A stretch of DNA of 64,000 nt, taken from Bartonella taylorii (GTDB lineage Bacteria > Pseudomonadota > Alphaproteobacteria > Rhizobiales > Rhizobiaceae). Below are positions 36,212 through 46,966 of this stretch, one piece after another; the first letter of the stretch is position 1; each line of letters begins with the position of its first letter. The stretch spans positions 1,133,001 to 1,197,000 of the forward strand of contig NZ_CP083693.1 in the NCBI RefSeq assembly GCF_023920105.1, in the 5' to 3' direction. Made by a program: the position numbers and the translations under genes. The notes beneath the pieces are model-generated. The model had not been told where the DNA came from. It saw nothing but the letters and a program-made list of their open reading frames with translations, and searched no databases.

Positions 36212-36960
36212 CACCCTCTATTCTTATTGTTGCGGGAACTGATCCAACAGGAGGTGCTGGTATTGTCCGTGATATAGAAACAACAGCACATTTTCAAATA
36301 AAAGCAAATTTAGCTATCACCTGCGTTAACGTACAAGATGATAATCACGTTGCTGAAATTGTTCCAATGCATGAAAAATTCATCGCCGCGCAAATGCGCA
36401 GTGCCTTAGAAGCCAATCCAATAAGCGCAATAAAAATCGGTATGACAGGGACCCAAGCAATTATAACAGCAATCTGTAATGTATTAGAAGACTATCCTCA
36501 TATTCCAGTTATTCTTGATCCTGTACTTGTCGCCTCATCAGGAGGAAAACTAACAACAGAAAAAATCACAAAAATTATGATCAATAAACTTCTCCCTCAC
36601 GTTGACCTTTTAACACCCAATAGAGAAGAACTTGCTCTTCTCAGTCAAAATCCATTGGCATCTCATCATAAGCAAGCAATACAGCAAGCAAGAAAACTGC
36701 TGTCATTTGGTCCACGCTCTATCTTGATAAAAGGCGGTCATGCAAACGGTCCCCTTGCAACGGATAGCTTCATTGATAAAACTGAAATCATAAATATTTC
36801 TACTCCCCGCTTAACGGGAACAATGCGTGGAACAGGTTGCATCCTTTCAAGCGCTATTGCAGCCAATTTGGCATTAAATGAATCTATGCCTCAAGCCATA
36901 AAAAATGCAAAAGCATATATTCACACATTACTGTTAAATCACAACCGAAAAGGTTATTAG
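36202..36960 (+). CDS. thiD: Hydroxymethylpyrimidine/phosphomethylpyrimidine kinase
   Basis: From ATG 36202 the product is 252 residues. It has the ribokinase-fold features of ThiD: ILIVAGTDPTGGAGIVRDIE at the N-terminus, DPVLVASSGG near residue 110, and MRGTGCILSSAIAANLA near 210 with the conserved anion-hole GTGC. The enzyme phosphorylates HMP and HMP-phosphate, supplying the substrate for ThiE encoded just upstream. Usual ThiD has GTDPSGGAG; here Thr replaces Ser. The start is chosen because it overlaps the thiE stop; the in-frame GTG at 36181 lies deep in thiE. Confidence 0.88.
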   Translation: MALTPSILIVAGTDPTGGAGIVRDIETTAHFQIKANLAITCVNVQDDNHVAEIVPMHEKFIAAQMRSALEANPISAIKIGMTGTQAIITAICNVLEDYPHIPVILDPVLVASSGGKLTTEKITKIMINKLLPHVDLLTPNREELALLSQNPLASHHKQAIQQARKLLSFGPRSILIKGGHANGPLATDSFIDKTEIINISTPRLTGTMRGTGCILSSAIAANLALNESMPQAIKNAKAYIHTLLLNHNRKGY

Positions 36961-37328
36961 AATCTTAATATTATGTCATAATCTGATTAACTATTCTGGC
37001 TCTATTTTTCAGTTTATATGTTTATTTTTTCTCAAAATGAATGCATATGTATAAATATAATATTATAAATCTATAATATAATTGTCATATTATACAACTT
37101 GCATTTGATAAAAAAATTTTTATTGTAGAATGATTCTGTATATCATATTAATGGATAAGGTAACGTATTGAAAAATGCGTATAACTGCGAATACTTCTCA
37201 ATGTTTTTTGTTAAGATAAAAAGGCTTATCGTTTTTTCACACATAAATTACTAAAAAACACATCATAAAGCTTGAAGGATAATGTTGTCTGCTCTATTCC
37301 TAGGAGATAGATCACCAGAAAAAGTAAA
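36961..37328. other. Intergenic region before the uracil-DNA glycosylase gene
   Basis: About 370 bases of AT-rich sequence, presumably containing the promoter of the next gene. I see no hairpin terminator or small gene in it. Confidence 0.45.
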
Positions 37329-38156
37329 ATGTTAAATCAAACAACTTGCTCAATCTCATATGAAGAACTCTTGAACTTTTATAAAGAAAGTGGTGTGGAT
37401 GCTGTTCTAACAGATTCACCTGTTGATCACTTTAATCAATCTGCCTCCTTAGAGAAAAAATCAATACAAACAATAAACATTTCTCATAATCAACAGATAT
37501 CACCAACCATAAAGTCACCCAATAATCCACTGCCTACCCCTAACATTATACAAGGTGAGCCTTCAGCTATAGAGAGTGCAAAAAGTGTGAATACACTTGA
37601 TGAATTAAAATCTGCTCTCCTCGCGTTTAATGGCTGTTCATTAAAATTGACAGCAAAAAATACCTGTTTTTCAGATGGAACAGCGGGAAGCCCGCTTATG
37701 CTCATAGGAGAAGCACCAGGACGAGAGGAAGATATACAAGGGATTCCATTTGTAGGAAAAGCCGGAAGATTATTGAACAAAATCCTCGCATCAATTGGCT
37801 TGACAAGAAACAATGTTTACATAACCAATACTATTCCTTGGCGCCCACCAGGAAATCGTACACCGACACCAAGAGAAGTCGCATTATGCCGCCCTTTCAT
37901 TGAACGACAAATTCATTTAGCTAAACCTCGTATTCTTATAGCACTAGGAGGAGTTGCTACACAGTTCCTTACAGGGGCTCAAAATGGAATTATCCGGTCT
38001 CGGGGGAAATGGCTCACCTATGAAGGTGAAGACAACATAAAAATACCTGTTATGCCAACCTTTCACCCTGCTTATCTTCTCCGAACGCCCAGTCAAAAAA
38101 AGCTTACATGGATAGACTTCTTAGAAGTAAAAAAACGCTTAGATAGCCTTTTGTGA
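37329..38156 (+). CDS. Family 4 uracil-DNA glycosylase
   Basis: The 275-residue protein has a non-conserved N-terminal tail of about 85 residues and then the family 4/5 UDG core: LMLIGEAPGREEDIQGIPFVGKAG (about 124-147), TNTIPWRPPGNRTPT, ALCRPFIERQI, IALGGVATQFLTG, and the late FHPAYLLR motif near residue 250. Cys residues before the core and at ALC fit the 4Fe-4S ligands of this family. It removes uracil from DNA for base-excision repair. In alphaproteobacteria related proteins carry the same variable N-terminal tail. Monocistronic by spacing. Confidence 0.88.
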   Translation: MLNQTTCSISYEELLNFYKESGVDAVLTDSPVDHFNQSASLEKKSIQTINISHNQQISPTIKSPNNPLPTPNIIQGEPSAIESAKSVNTLDELKSALLAFNGCSLKLTAKNTCFSDGTAGSPLMLIGEAPGREEDIQGIPFVGKAGRLLNKILASIGLTRNNVYITNTIPWRPPGNRTPTPREVALCRPFIERQIHLAKPRILIALGGVATQFLTGAQNGIIRSRGKWLTYEGEDNIKIPVMPTFHPAYLLRTPSQKKLTWIDFLEVKKRLDSLL

Positions 38157-38236
38157 CTCCTTAATCTTACCCCTTATCTTAAAACATAAACACTTTTTCA
38201 ATTCCGTAACTTTTAAAATACAATCAGGAAAAAATT

Positions 38237-40864
38237 ATGCAACAATCAGCAGTGCCCATTTATCGTCTGGAAGACTACCAACCAACCCCTTATGCTATCC
38301 CCCAAACACAACTTCACTTCTGTTTGAAACCAACAAAAACCCTTGTTACGGCAATATTATTAATTGAAGCGCGTCAAAATACGAAAGAAAGAAGGCCTCT
38401 TGTGCTTTCTGGTGATGATCTTACACTCATTTCTGTTGCTATTAATGGTGAGGCATTGTCTGCAAACGCTTATAAAAGCACGCCTTCACGTTTAGAAATT
38501 ACAACTCCACCAGCGACTCCTTTTACATTGCAATTGGTCACGGAACTAAACCCTGAAAGCAACCGCCAACTCATGGGACTTTATCTTTCAAATGGTGTTT
38601 ATTGCACACAATGCGAAGCAGAAGGTTTTCGTCGTATTACTTATTTTTACGACCGCCCAGATATTCTTTCTACCTATACGGTCAAAATCGAAGCGGATTC
38701 TCAAACAATCCCTATCTTACTTTCCAATGGTAATCTCGTGGAAACAGGAACTCTTGAAAATAATCGTCATTTTGCTCTTTGGGAAGATCCATATCCCAAA
38801 CCATCTTATCTCTTTGCTTTAGTTGGTGGTGATCTTGATAAGTTAGAAGACCATTTTACTACTGTATCTGGTCGACGTATCAAACTTGGTATCTATGTGG
38901 AAAAAGGAAAAACCAAACGTGCAACCTATGCAATGGATGCCCTCAAACGCTCCATGCGTTGGGATGAGCAATGTTTTGGACGCGAATATGACCTTGATGT
39001 TTTCAATATTGTTGCTGTTTCTGACTTTAACATGGGTGCAATGGAAAACAAAGGGCTTAATATCTTTAATGATAAATATGTTCTTGCAGATCCTGAAACA
39101 GCAACCGATCATGATTATAGAAATGTCGAACGTATCATTGCTCATGAATATTTCCATAATTGGACCGGTAATCGTATTACTTGCCGTGATTGGTTTCAAC
39201 TTTGTTTAAAAGAAGGACTAACAGTTTACCGAGATCAAGAATTTTCCTCAGATCAAAATGTACGTACTCTACAGAGAATTGAAAATATAAAAACATTAAA
39301 AGCTATGCAATTTACTGAAGATTCTGGTCCACTTGCTCATCCTGTACGGCCTCGTCAATATAGTGAAATCAACAACTTTTACACCACAACCGTTTATGAG
39401 AAAGGCGCTGAAGTTGTTCGCATGATGCATACTATTTTAGGTTCTACTCTTTTTCGTAAAGGAATGGATCTCTATTTTCAACGTCATGATGGGCAAGCTT
39501 GCACAATCGAAGATTTTGTCACCTGTTTTGCTGAAGTCTCGGGTAGAGACTTTTCACAATTCATGCTGTGGTATGAACAAGCAGGAACGCCTCATGTGGA
39601 AATCGACCACCATTATAACAATGGTATTTTAACAATTCATGCAAAACAACATATTCCGGCAACACCGCAACAAAAAATAAAAAAACCTATGCTTATCCCT
39701 ATCGTTTTTGGTCTCTTAGGACAAAATGGAGAATCTCTTACCTATGAGACTGATGCGGATATTCAATCAGATGTTATGCTTCTGTCTAAAGAAAGCCAAA
39801 CGTTCACATTAAAGGGACTAAGTGAAAAACCTGTTTTATCTCTGCTTAGAGACTTCTCTGCACCTATCAATTTACAAACTCCGTTTAATGAAAACGAGCT
39901 TATATTTCTTGCACAAAATGATAGCAATCAACTCAACCGTTGGCAGTCGTTTAATCATTTAATGATGCAAGCTCTAATTCAAGCTATTCACGATAAAACA
40001 CAAGCAAAAGAGAGTATGCCTTCTTCTTTGCTAAAATTGATTGAAAACATCCTTAAAGATGAAAGTCTTGAACCAGAGTTTCGCGCATTTTGTTTAAATT
40101 TACCTAGCGAAATTGAACTTGCCCATAAAATCGGTAAAAATGTTGATCCAAATCGTATCCACTCTGTGCGTAATCAGTTTTTAGCTTCACTCGCGCATAC
40201 ACATCAAGAGCTCTTCACAAAAGTTTATATGCAAATGGAAACTAATGAGCCCTATTCACCAAACACTACGCAAGCTGGAAAACGAGCATTACGGAATATT
40301 ATCCTAGATTATCTTTCCATTGCTGAAGCGCAACCAAATCGTGCTGTCACGCAATATGTAACAGCTGATAATATGACTGACCGCATGGCCAGTATAACCA
40401 TTTTAGTGCGGCATTTTAACAAAAGTGAGCAGGCACAAAATGCCTTAAATGATTTTGAAAACCGATATCGGCATGATCCTTTGGTTATGGATAAATGGTT
40501 TTCCATTCAAGCAATGGTTGCGGGAGCATCAACACTTGCCCATATTCAAAAACTCATGCAGCATCCGCTCTTTTCACAAGATAATCCCAATCGTGTACGA
40601 GCCCTAATTGGTGTTTTTGCTTCTAATAACCTAACGGGTTTTAATAGAGTTGATGGTGCAGCTTATCACTTTCTTTGCCAAATTATTTTGGAAATTGACA
40701 AAAAAAATCCACAGCTTGCTTCGCGATTACTCACAATAATGCGTTCTTGGCGACAATTAGAGCCTATTCGACAACAAAAACTTGAAGCTGCATTAAAAAC
40801 AATTGCAGTAGCTCCTCAATTGTCAAGCGATGTAGCAGATATCATCACTCGCATACTCGCTTAA
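38237..40864 (+). CDS. pepN: Aminopeptidase N (M1 family)
   Basis: The 875-residue protein is of normal length for bacterial PepN. It has the substrate-binding MGAMENKGL (about residue 263-271) and the zinc site HEYFHNWTGNR (about 299-309) with the downstream Glu in LKEGLTVYRDQEF. The N-terminal beta-saddle, thermolysin-like domain and C-terminal helical domain are all present. It trims N-terminal residues from peptides in the cytoplasm using Zn. ATG follows AGGAAAAA. No operon partner. Confidence 0.93.
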   Translation: MQQSAVPIYRLEDYQPTPYAIPQTQLHFCLKPTKTLVTAILLIEARQNTKERRPLVLSGDDLTLISVAINGEALSANAYKSTPSRLEITTPPATPFTLQLVTELNPESNRQLMGLYLSNGVYCTQCEAEGFRRITYFYDRPDILSTYTVKIEADSQTIPILLSNGNLVETGTLENNRHFALWEDPYPKPSYLFALVGGDLDKLEDHFTTVSGRRIKLGIYVEKGKTKRATYAMDALKRSMRWDEQCFGREYDLDVFNIVAVSDFNMGAMENKGLNIFNDKYVLADPETATDHDYRNVERIIAHEYFHNWTGNRITCRDWFQLCLKEGLTVYRDQEFSSDQNVRTLQRIENIKTLKAMQFTEDSGPLAHPVRPRQYSEINNFYTTTVYEKGAEVVRMMHTILGSTLFRKGMDLYFQRHDGQACTIEDFVTCFAEVSGRDFSQFMLWYEQAGTPHVEIDHHYNNGILTIHAKQHIPATPQQKIKKPMLIPIVFGLLGQNGESLTYETDADIQSDVMLLSKESQTFTLKGLSEKPVLSLLRDFSAPINLQTPFNENELIFLAQNDSNQLNRWQSFNHLMMQALIQAIHDKTQAKESMPSSLLKLIENILKDESLEPEFRAFCLNLPSEIELAHKIGKNVDPNRIHSVRNQFLASLAHTHQELFTKVYMQMETNEPYSPNTTQAGKRALRNIILDYLSIAEAQPNRAVTQYVTADNMTDRMASITILVRHFNKSEQAQNALNDFENRYRHDPLVMDKWFSIQAMVAGASTLAHIQKLMQHPLFSQDNPNRVRALIGVFASNNLTGFNRVDGAAYHFLCQIILEIDKKNPQLASRLLTIMRSWRQLEPIRQQKLEAALKTIAVAPQLSSDVADIITRILA

Positions 40865-40942
40865 AAGAAAAAATATTTATAATCAATACATTATACTCTC
40901 ATTGATGAAATAACATAAAGTAGTTTTTCAGTAACAATAACA

Positions 40943-40972
40943 CCATAAACAGGTAATTTAGCCTGTTTATGG
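40943..40972. other. Perfect 11-bp inverted repeat
   Basis: CCATAAACAGG and CCTGTTTATGG flank the eight-base loop TAATTTAG about 80 bases after pepN. No T tract follows on either strand, so it is not a standard terminator; it may be an mRNA 3' structure or a protein-binding palindrome. Confidence 0.5.
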
Positions 40973-41150
40973 ATAATGTCAGTTTTTCTTTTCATTTCCA
41001 TACTCCGTGCGTAGAAGCAGTAAAATTACTTTTTCTAAAAAAAAGACTGGACAGAAGACTCCTGTTTTGATTCATTGCAGCCATGGAGTTTTATTATGAA
41101 TACCCAAGCAGTTTTTCAGTCATATTATTCCATAATTAGAGGAACTTAAA

Positions 41151-43472
41151 ATGGCTAAATTGGACGCATATAATGCGCCATCAGAAATGCACGCCGCTGC
41201 AAAACCGAGCGCACAAAATCACAAAGTGCGAACAGTGTATATCAATCTGTTTTCTAGTTCAGTCTATCAAAAATTTCTCTTTATTGAGCCTTGGCTGCGG
41301 CGTTCGCTTCCATTTATTATTAGTATATTTCTTGTTGTGCTTGCAGTAATTCGCTTCACATCAATCTATGATTGGCGCCATACAATTGATAAAAGTACAC
41401 GTTCTACCATAACTCTCTTAGCTTCTCATGTCAGCAATATCATTGATCGTGACTTACTTGCCGCCACTCAGCAAAAAAAAGCTTCTGTTTTTTCTCATCA
41501 ACATCTGCAAAATATCCTTGCCAATTTTCGCAATAAAGGTCTTATCAATACCAACACTGTTATCGCCATAGTAGATCAAAAAGGCAATGTCTTAGCTTCA
41601 TCAAGTTCAGAGATAATTTTAGGAAAACCCTTACAAGATTTTACCCCTGAGAGCATTGCTTTACAGTCTCTTGGACAACACGCCGGTACAATGCAAATCA
41701 CAATAGGGAGAGATGAACCAGCTCTCGCTTCATTTCACCAAACAGAAAATGGACAATATGGTGTCTTCATCAGCGAAAAAATACAACATACCTACATGGG
41801 ATGGCGCAAATTTTTCTTGTTAAATATGGTCCTGTTTATAGGAACTTCCAGTGTTGTTTTAACTCTCCTCTATGCTTATTACAATCAAATTGTACGAGCA
41901 CGCAATACAGATTTGATTTCAGAAAAAATTCAAAACCGTATTGATATGGCAATGATGCGTGGACGCTGTGGACTGTGGGATTGGAATATGGCAAGCGGAC
42001 GTGTTTACTGGTCACGAGCAATGTATGAAATGCTCGGTTATGTCCCCCAAGACGCGCTGCTCTCAATTTCTCAAATTACCGCTATTATTAACCCAAACGA
42101 TGCTAATTTTTTCGATCTTGCTCAGGAATTAATGAGTGGTAAAAAAAAGCATATCGATATTAATGTCCCCATGCGTCATGCTGATGGTCATCATGTATGG
42201 ATGCGCATTCGTGCTGAAATTACAGATGAAGAAGAACCTCATTTGGTTGGTATTGCCTTCGATATTAGTGAACAGCGTCAACTCGCAGAAGAAACAGCGC
42301 AAGCGGACCTTCGTATCCGTGATGCGATTGAAAATATTTCAGAATCTTTTGTTTTATGGGATTCAGAAGGGCGTTTAGTTATGTCAAACAGCAAGTTTTG
42401 CGAATATGCAGCTATTCCTAAACAGGTTCTACAATCAGGAATCCAGCGTGCAACCGTTGAAGCAATATCCCGCCCTGCAATCAGTGAATATCCCCTCAAA
42501 GATGATGGTTCTGGTAACTTAACCAGTATTCGCCAAACTGCAGATGGATGTTGGCTCAAAATTAATGAACGACGTACCCAAGATGGAGGACTTGTTTGCA
42601 TTGGTACAGATATTTCTGAACTTAAACAACAACAAGAAAAATTTGAAGACAGTGAAAGACGTCTCTTTTCTTTCATTCAAGAACTCAAACGTGCTCGAGG
42701 AAATGCTCAACAACGTGCCACAGAAGTTGAAAAACTTAATAAAAGTCTCAAGGCAGAAAAAGAGCGCGCTGAAAGTGCTAACAAAGCTAAATCAGAATTT
42801 TTAGCCAATATGTCCCATGAATTGCGCACCCCACTTAACGCCATTCTCGGCTTTTCAGATATCATGTTGCAATCGACCTTTGGCCCTCTTGGATCGCAAC
42901 GCTACAAAGAATATATGCATGATATTTACAATTCAGGAACCCATCTTCTAACACTTATCAATGATATCCTTGATATGTCCAAAATCGAAGCTGGAAAATT
43001 TACCCTTGATTGTAAAAATACCGATCTTGAACCCATTATCAGTGAAGCGGCACGCACACTCACACCACAGGCTCACGAAAAAAATATTTCTGTTACAACA
43101 AATATTGCTCCAGAACTCCATGCAGAAGTTGATATCCGTGCCATGAAACAGATTTTCCTTAATCTCATCTCTAATGCTGTTAAATTTACACCTTCTGGCG
43201 GCAGTATTAATGTTTGCGCTTTTAAGAAAAAAAATAACCTTGTTTGTAAAATTAAAGATACAGGAGTTGGCATTCCCCAATCAGCCATCAAAAAACTCGG
43301 ACAACCTTTTGAACAAGTTGAAAATCAACTCACGAAAACCCATGCTGGCTCAGGTCTTGGGTTAGCCATTTCACGCTCCTTGCTAGAACTACACAAAGGA
43401 AAACTTGAAATTATCTCTAAAGAAATGAAAGGTACAACTGTAACCATTACAATGCCTATCAAGCAGAGTTAA
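41151..43472 (+). CDS. PAS-domain membrane sensor histidine kinase, PleC-like
   Basis: The 773-residue protein has two membrane segments (about 46-66 and 222-245) enclosing a periplasmic sensor region, then two PAS modules (about 268-375, 388-495), a coiled coil (about 500-545), a HisKA domain with ANMSHELRTPLNAILGFSDIM (phospho-His) and an HATPase with NLISNAVKFT (N box), DTGVGIP (G1) and GSGLGLAISRSL (G2). The layout and H-box resemble PleC/DivJ/PdhS kinases that act on the cell-cycle regulator DivK in alphaproteobacteria; the membrane layout fits PleC best. No response regulator is adjacent, which is typical for these. The start follows GAGGAA. Confidence 0.82.
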   Translation: MAKLDAYNAPSEMHAAAKPSAQNHKVRTVYINLFSSSVYQKFLFIEPWLRRSLPFIISIFLVVLAVIRFTSIYDWRHTIDKSTRSTITLLASHVSNIIDRDLLAATQQKKASVFSHQHLQNILANFRNKGLINTNTVIAIVDQKGNVLASSSSEIILGKPLQDFTPESIALQSLGQHAGTMQITIGRDEPALASFHQTENGQYGVFISEKIQHTYMGWRKFFLLNMVLFIGTSSVVLTLLYAYYNQIVRARNTDLISEKIQNRIDMAMMRGRCGLWDWNMASGRVYWSRAMYEMLGYVPQDALLSISQITAIINPNDANFFDLAQELMSGKKKHIDINVPMRHADGHHVWMRIRAEITDEEEPHLVGIAFDISEQRQLAEETAQADLRIRDAIENISESFVLWDSEGRLVMSNSKFCEYAAIPKQVLQSGIQRATVEAISRPAISEYPLKDDGSGNLTSIRQTADGCWLKINERRTQDGGLVCIGTDISELKQQQEKFEDSERRLFSFIQELKRARGNAQQRATEVEKLNKSLKAEKERAESANKAKSEFLANMSHELRTPLNAILGFSDIMLQSTFGPLGSQRYKEYMHDIYNSGTHLLTLINDILDMSKIEAGKFTLDCKNTDLEPIISEAARTLTPQAHEKNISVTTNIAPELHAEVDIRAMKQIFLNLISNAVKFTPSGGSINVCAFKKKNNLVCKIKDTGVGIPQSAIKKLGQPFEQVENQLTKTHAGSGLGLAISRSLLELHKGKLEIISKEMKGTTVTITMPIKQS

Positions 43473-44004
43473 ATTCGTTTTTAATTTTTTTCCCTTGTTC
43501 CCGTTGTAGCAAAATCTGTTTCCACCTAAAACCCCAACGATATCCAGAGATAAAACCATTCTTGCGTACCACACGATGGCAAGGAATGATTAATGCCAAT
43601 TTATTACGTGCACATGCATTAGCAACCGCACGAAAAGCATTTGGCATACTAATACGTTTCGCTAACGCCTCATATGAAATTGTTTCACCACATGGCACTT
43701 CACATAATGCTGTCCATACTTTCTGCTGAAAGATCGTGCCTTTTATATCTAAGGGAAAATCATGTCGTTTTACCAACTCGGGATTTTCTATCATTGTGAC
43801 AATATGTGCAACTTCTTTCTTAAATATGTTGTCATCATCCACTTGTTGTGCATCATCAAAGCATACCGTGAATTCTTGTAATAATTGTTCTGTAGTATCT
43901 CCCAACATTATATCACAAATCCCTTTATGAGATTTGGCCACCAAAAGCCCTCCTATTGAAACGTTTTGCAGACAAAATATTTTCTTTTGGGGAATGTTCA
44001 GCAT
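43459..44004 (-). CDS. ogt: Methylated-DNA--protein-cysteine methyltransferase
   Basis: The 181-residue product has the DNA-binding segment VWTALCEVPCGETISYEALAK, the active-site IPCHRVV with the acceptor Cys, and the GYRWGFRWK stretch that follows in Ogt/MGMT proteins. It repairs O6-alkylguanine by suicidal transfer of the alkyl group. ATG 44004 fits family length; GTG 44043 would add 13 residues. The 3' end overlaps the convergent kinase gene by 14 bases. Chromosomal, standalone. Confidence 0.88.
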   Translation of the reverse strand: MLNIPQKKIFCLQNVSIGGLLVAKSHKGICDIMLGDTTEQLLQEFTVCFDDAQQVDDDNIFKKEVAHIVTMIENPELVKRHDFPLDIKGTIFQQKVWTALCEVPCGETISYEALAKRISMPNAFRAVANACARNKLALIIPCHRVVRKNGFISGYRWGFRWKQILLQREQGKKIKNEFNSA

Positions 44005-44043
44005 TTTGACTTTGTTATATTTTTTAAAGATTATGAATACCAC

Positions 44044-45390
44044 AAATGAAATAAAGAGAAGCTAAACTATCCTTTATGTCTGAATTCTCATAACTATATG
44101 AAGCCAAATGATGATAATCTTTAAACTATAAAATTTTAGCATACTAGAATACATGCAGTAAACACTTTTACCTAAGGCTCTAACAATTGTTTATCTCTTG
44201 AGAAGAAATATCAATCCACTTTATATAGAGAACAGAAAAGATTTTCTGAAAGAATGAAAAATTCCTAGAATGCCTTTCTATAGGCCACATCTTACTGGTT
44301 TGCTGATATTATACTTAATGCTTTCAACTGCTCTTTTTTATAAAAGCCATAGAGAAATTAAGTTTAAGAGACTTAATTTTATCTGAAACAGAGAATGAAA
44401 CGATTGAGCACTTTACCCACTTTATCAGCCTTTATACTAAATAGAAGTTAATATGTTTTGATATTATTCCATGCCATCCGCTAAAATGAGAGAACAATTA
44501 TAGATAGAAAAAAGAAGATCATTGCTAGATAGCAAAGCTGCATGTGCTCCAGAATTTTCATTTAAATTCACTCAAAAAAAGTATTATGCTATAATACCTT
44601 CTTTTCATACCTTCTATTAGAGTAGTCAATACATCCCTCACAATCCGATCTTCATGAATATGTTTGCAAGAAACGTATGCAAATATCTATAAGAATAAGC
44701 AAACATAAAGCCAAAAGTATATTGTTGTTCCGCTAAGTGCTTTATAGAAAGCTGTGACATCTTTTCAATCAATAACTGGTATATTTTGCGTCCTATAGCA
44801 TTGTTTTCTCATAAGTTTCGTACGCTATCCCGCCAATCAGTCTCTCCTTATGCAACAGCATGTGTGAAAGAAATCCTTTCATCTTTCTCCCAATTCCTTC
44901 CCTAGCATCACCTATAATGCTACATATAAGATTTACTTATACAACTATCCCTTACTTTCGTGGAATAACAAAACAGCGCCATCATTGTATTTTCCCATTT
45001 CCCAATGTTGCTCTACGAATTTTGAATCAAAAGTAGCTGATTTTTATTCTTAATAATAGTTAAAACAAGCAAATATATTATATTTTACAATCATACAAAA
45101 TATATAAAATTATGAAATAATTAATTATTGTTATTAATGTGCATTTAATATTTTTTATTTTAATATAGAATTATATAATAATTCTTTCTCTTATTATATC
45201 ATCTCTTTGATAACTATATTACTTTTTTCCTGTTAATCACGTCATAAGACTATTTATATAATTTATTTAAATGCTATCATATTTGTTGAAGCATATTGCA
45301 AAAGTGATCTTATTATCTAAGAACTATCTATATTTGTGCTCTTTGTTTTGTTATCTAAATAAAATATTTTATAATAACAAAAAAATAAAA
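44044..45390. other. Long AT-rich intergenic region
   Basis: About 1.35 kb without a credible gene on either strand. I see no tRNA, insertion-sequence ends or repeats. Such long decayed spacers are common in reduced alphaproteobacterial genomes; remnant genes may be too degraded to recognise. Confidence 0.5.
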
Positions 45391-45415
45391 GCCCCATTCG
45401 AAAATGGGGCTTTTT
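45391..45415 (-). terminator. Intrinsic terminator of the porin gene
   Basis: GCCCCATT/AATGGGGC arms with a short loop, flanked by A runs on one side and T runs on the other, lie 20-45 bases after the porin stop. The sequence is symmetrical enough to work in both directions. Confidence 0.85.
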
Positions 45416-45435
45416 AATGTTTATCTTTCAACAAA

Positions 45436-46266
45436 TTAGAATTTGTACGCTACACCAACACGGAAATCATTCGTCTTGTAACCCATTTCAAGCATTTCAT
45501 GTGCAAATTTCTTTTTACCAAAATCTGAATAACGATATTCTGCACGCACAATGACATTATCAGCCATTGCAAAATCAACACCACCTCCAAAGGTATAGCC
45601 AACCATCGTCTTTTTTTCATCATGCAAAAAATCAGAAAAATCAATTGCCCTACTTGTTGTATCAGCTACCTTGAGCTTAAAAGTATTTTGAAGCTGCGTA
45701 TAAGCAATCCCTCCAGAAATATAAGGCATCACACGATCAATAGCAAAACCAACTCGCACCCGCGTAGCACCAGACCATTTTTGCTTTAAAACATGTTGCA
45801 CACTTTCCTTAACTGCTGCCGCTGGATCCTCTCGAGCTATTGATCTACTCGTCTCTTCCTCTGAATCTTCTGACGCTATTCTGCTTTTCTTTTCCTTCGG
45901 TGGTTCGATATCTTTCGTATCCTTTTTATCAGACCAAATCATATCCGTATCAACACCTATAATAAAGCCATTATCGATATCAATATTGGAGCCAGCATAA
46001 ATACCACCTATGAAACCGGAAAGTTTAGGCAAAAGTCCCTTGTCAATCGGAGTCCATTTCCCTGTATCCTTATCTTTTAAATAACTTAAAGTAGTTTTAC
46101 CGGAAAAACTACCAATTTGGCCTCCCAAATAAAACCCTGTCCAAGAAAAAGCAGGAGATGTAATAACAGGTACTGGCTGTTCTGGTATAGTAACATCCGC
46201 TGCTTGTACTGCAGAAACTAAAGTTAAAGAAAAAATAGATGTTGTGATTAAATATTTTGTAGTCAT
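45436..46266 (-). CDS. Hemin-binding/Omp25-Omp31 family outer-membrane protein
   Basis: From ATG 46266, which follows GGGGAG, the 276-residue protein has a signal peptide ending VQAAD and an eight-stranded-type barrel: FSWTGFYLGGQIG at the mature N-terminus, GGIYAGSNIDIDNGFIIGVDTDM, RVRVGFAIDRVMPYISGGIAY, and a terminal strand ending GVAYKF with the last Phe. This is the Omp25/31 family, called Hbp in Bartonella, where members bind hemin at the surface. A charged insert (residues about 105-150, rich in Lys/Glu/Ser) is probably an exposed loop. The in-frame ATG nine codons earlier lacks a ribosome-binding site. Confidence 0.88.
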   Translation of the reverse strand: MTTKYLITTSIFSLTLVSAVQAADVTIPEQPVPVITSPAFSWTGFYLGGQIGSFSGKTTLSYLKDKDTGKWTPIDKGLLPKLSGFIGGIYAGSNIDIDNGFIIGVDTDMIWSDKKDTKDIEPPKEKKSRIASEDSEEETSRSIAREDPAAAVKESVQHVLKQKWSGATRVRVGFAIDRVMPYISGGIAYTQLQNTFKLKVADTTSRAIDFSDFLHDEKKTMVGYTFGGGVDFAMADNVIVRAEYRYSDFGKKKFAHEMLEMGYKTNDFRVGVAYKF

Positions 46267-46966
46267 AATTGCTCCCCTAAAAGCTATTGACAAAACAATA
46301 TGTGAATAGTTTCATATTTTTTTCAAAAAATCTGTAGTAAAAATGATACATTTATGAAAAAATAACCTATCTCTTGAAAAAACGGAATAAACATTTAAAA
46401 AATTTATCTTAATATTTAAAATTTATATAACATTTTCTTAAATATCATTCTTATAATATTTAATTAAAATCATATGTCTTATTATTACCAAATGTTATAC
46501 ACGTAGTCGTAATATAAATTCTTAAAAAGAAAATGAGATTTGTTAACGTCGTCAATAAAGATTATTATCTTACTTTGTTAAATTTGCTTACGTCCTTGTC
46601 GGTATAATAAAAACAATACATAGCTTACAACTTCTGTAAGATTTTTCCTCAACTTATATAATAAAAACGCTATTGTTTTTTTATAAAAAACTGTGTAATA
46701 TCGCTTAACGCATGAAAGTGTCTCATTTAACATGCTTATCTCTATAAATGAGCAATGTTGTTGTAATACGCATTGCATTAATGAAAAAGAAGATGACAAA
46801 CAATAATCATTAATAAGAATATGTAAAATTAAGGATTTATCAATAAAAATTCTTTTTAAACACCTTAATAAAAATAATAATTATATTTATTATTTAATTA
46901 GTAAATATTATTTTATGTATTTTAGATAAAAACTATATTAATTTATTTAAATATTATAAAATATAT
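46267..46966. other. Intergenic region upstream of the porin gene
   Basis: About 700 bases, very AT-rich, holding the porin promoter and the 3' flank of glnE. I cannot identify a specific operator such as an iron or heme box by eye, and no gene is supported. Confidence 0.45.
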
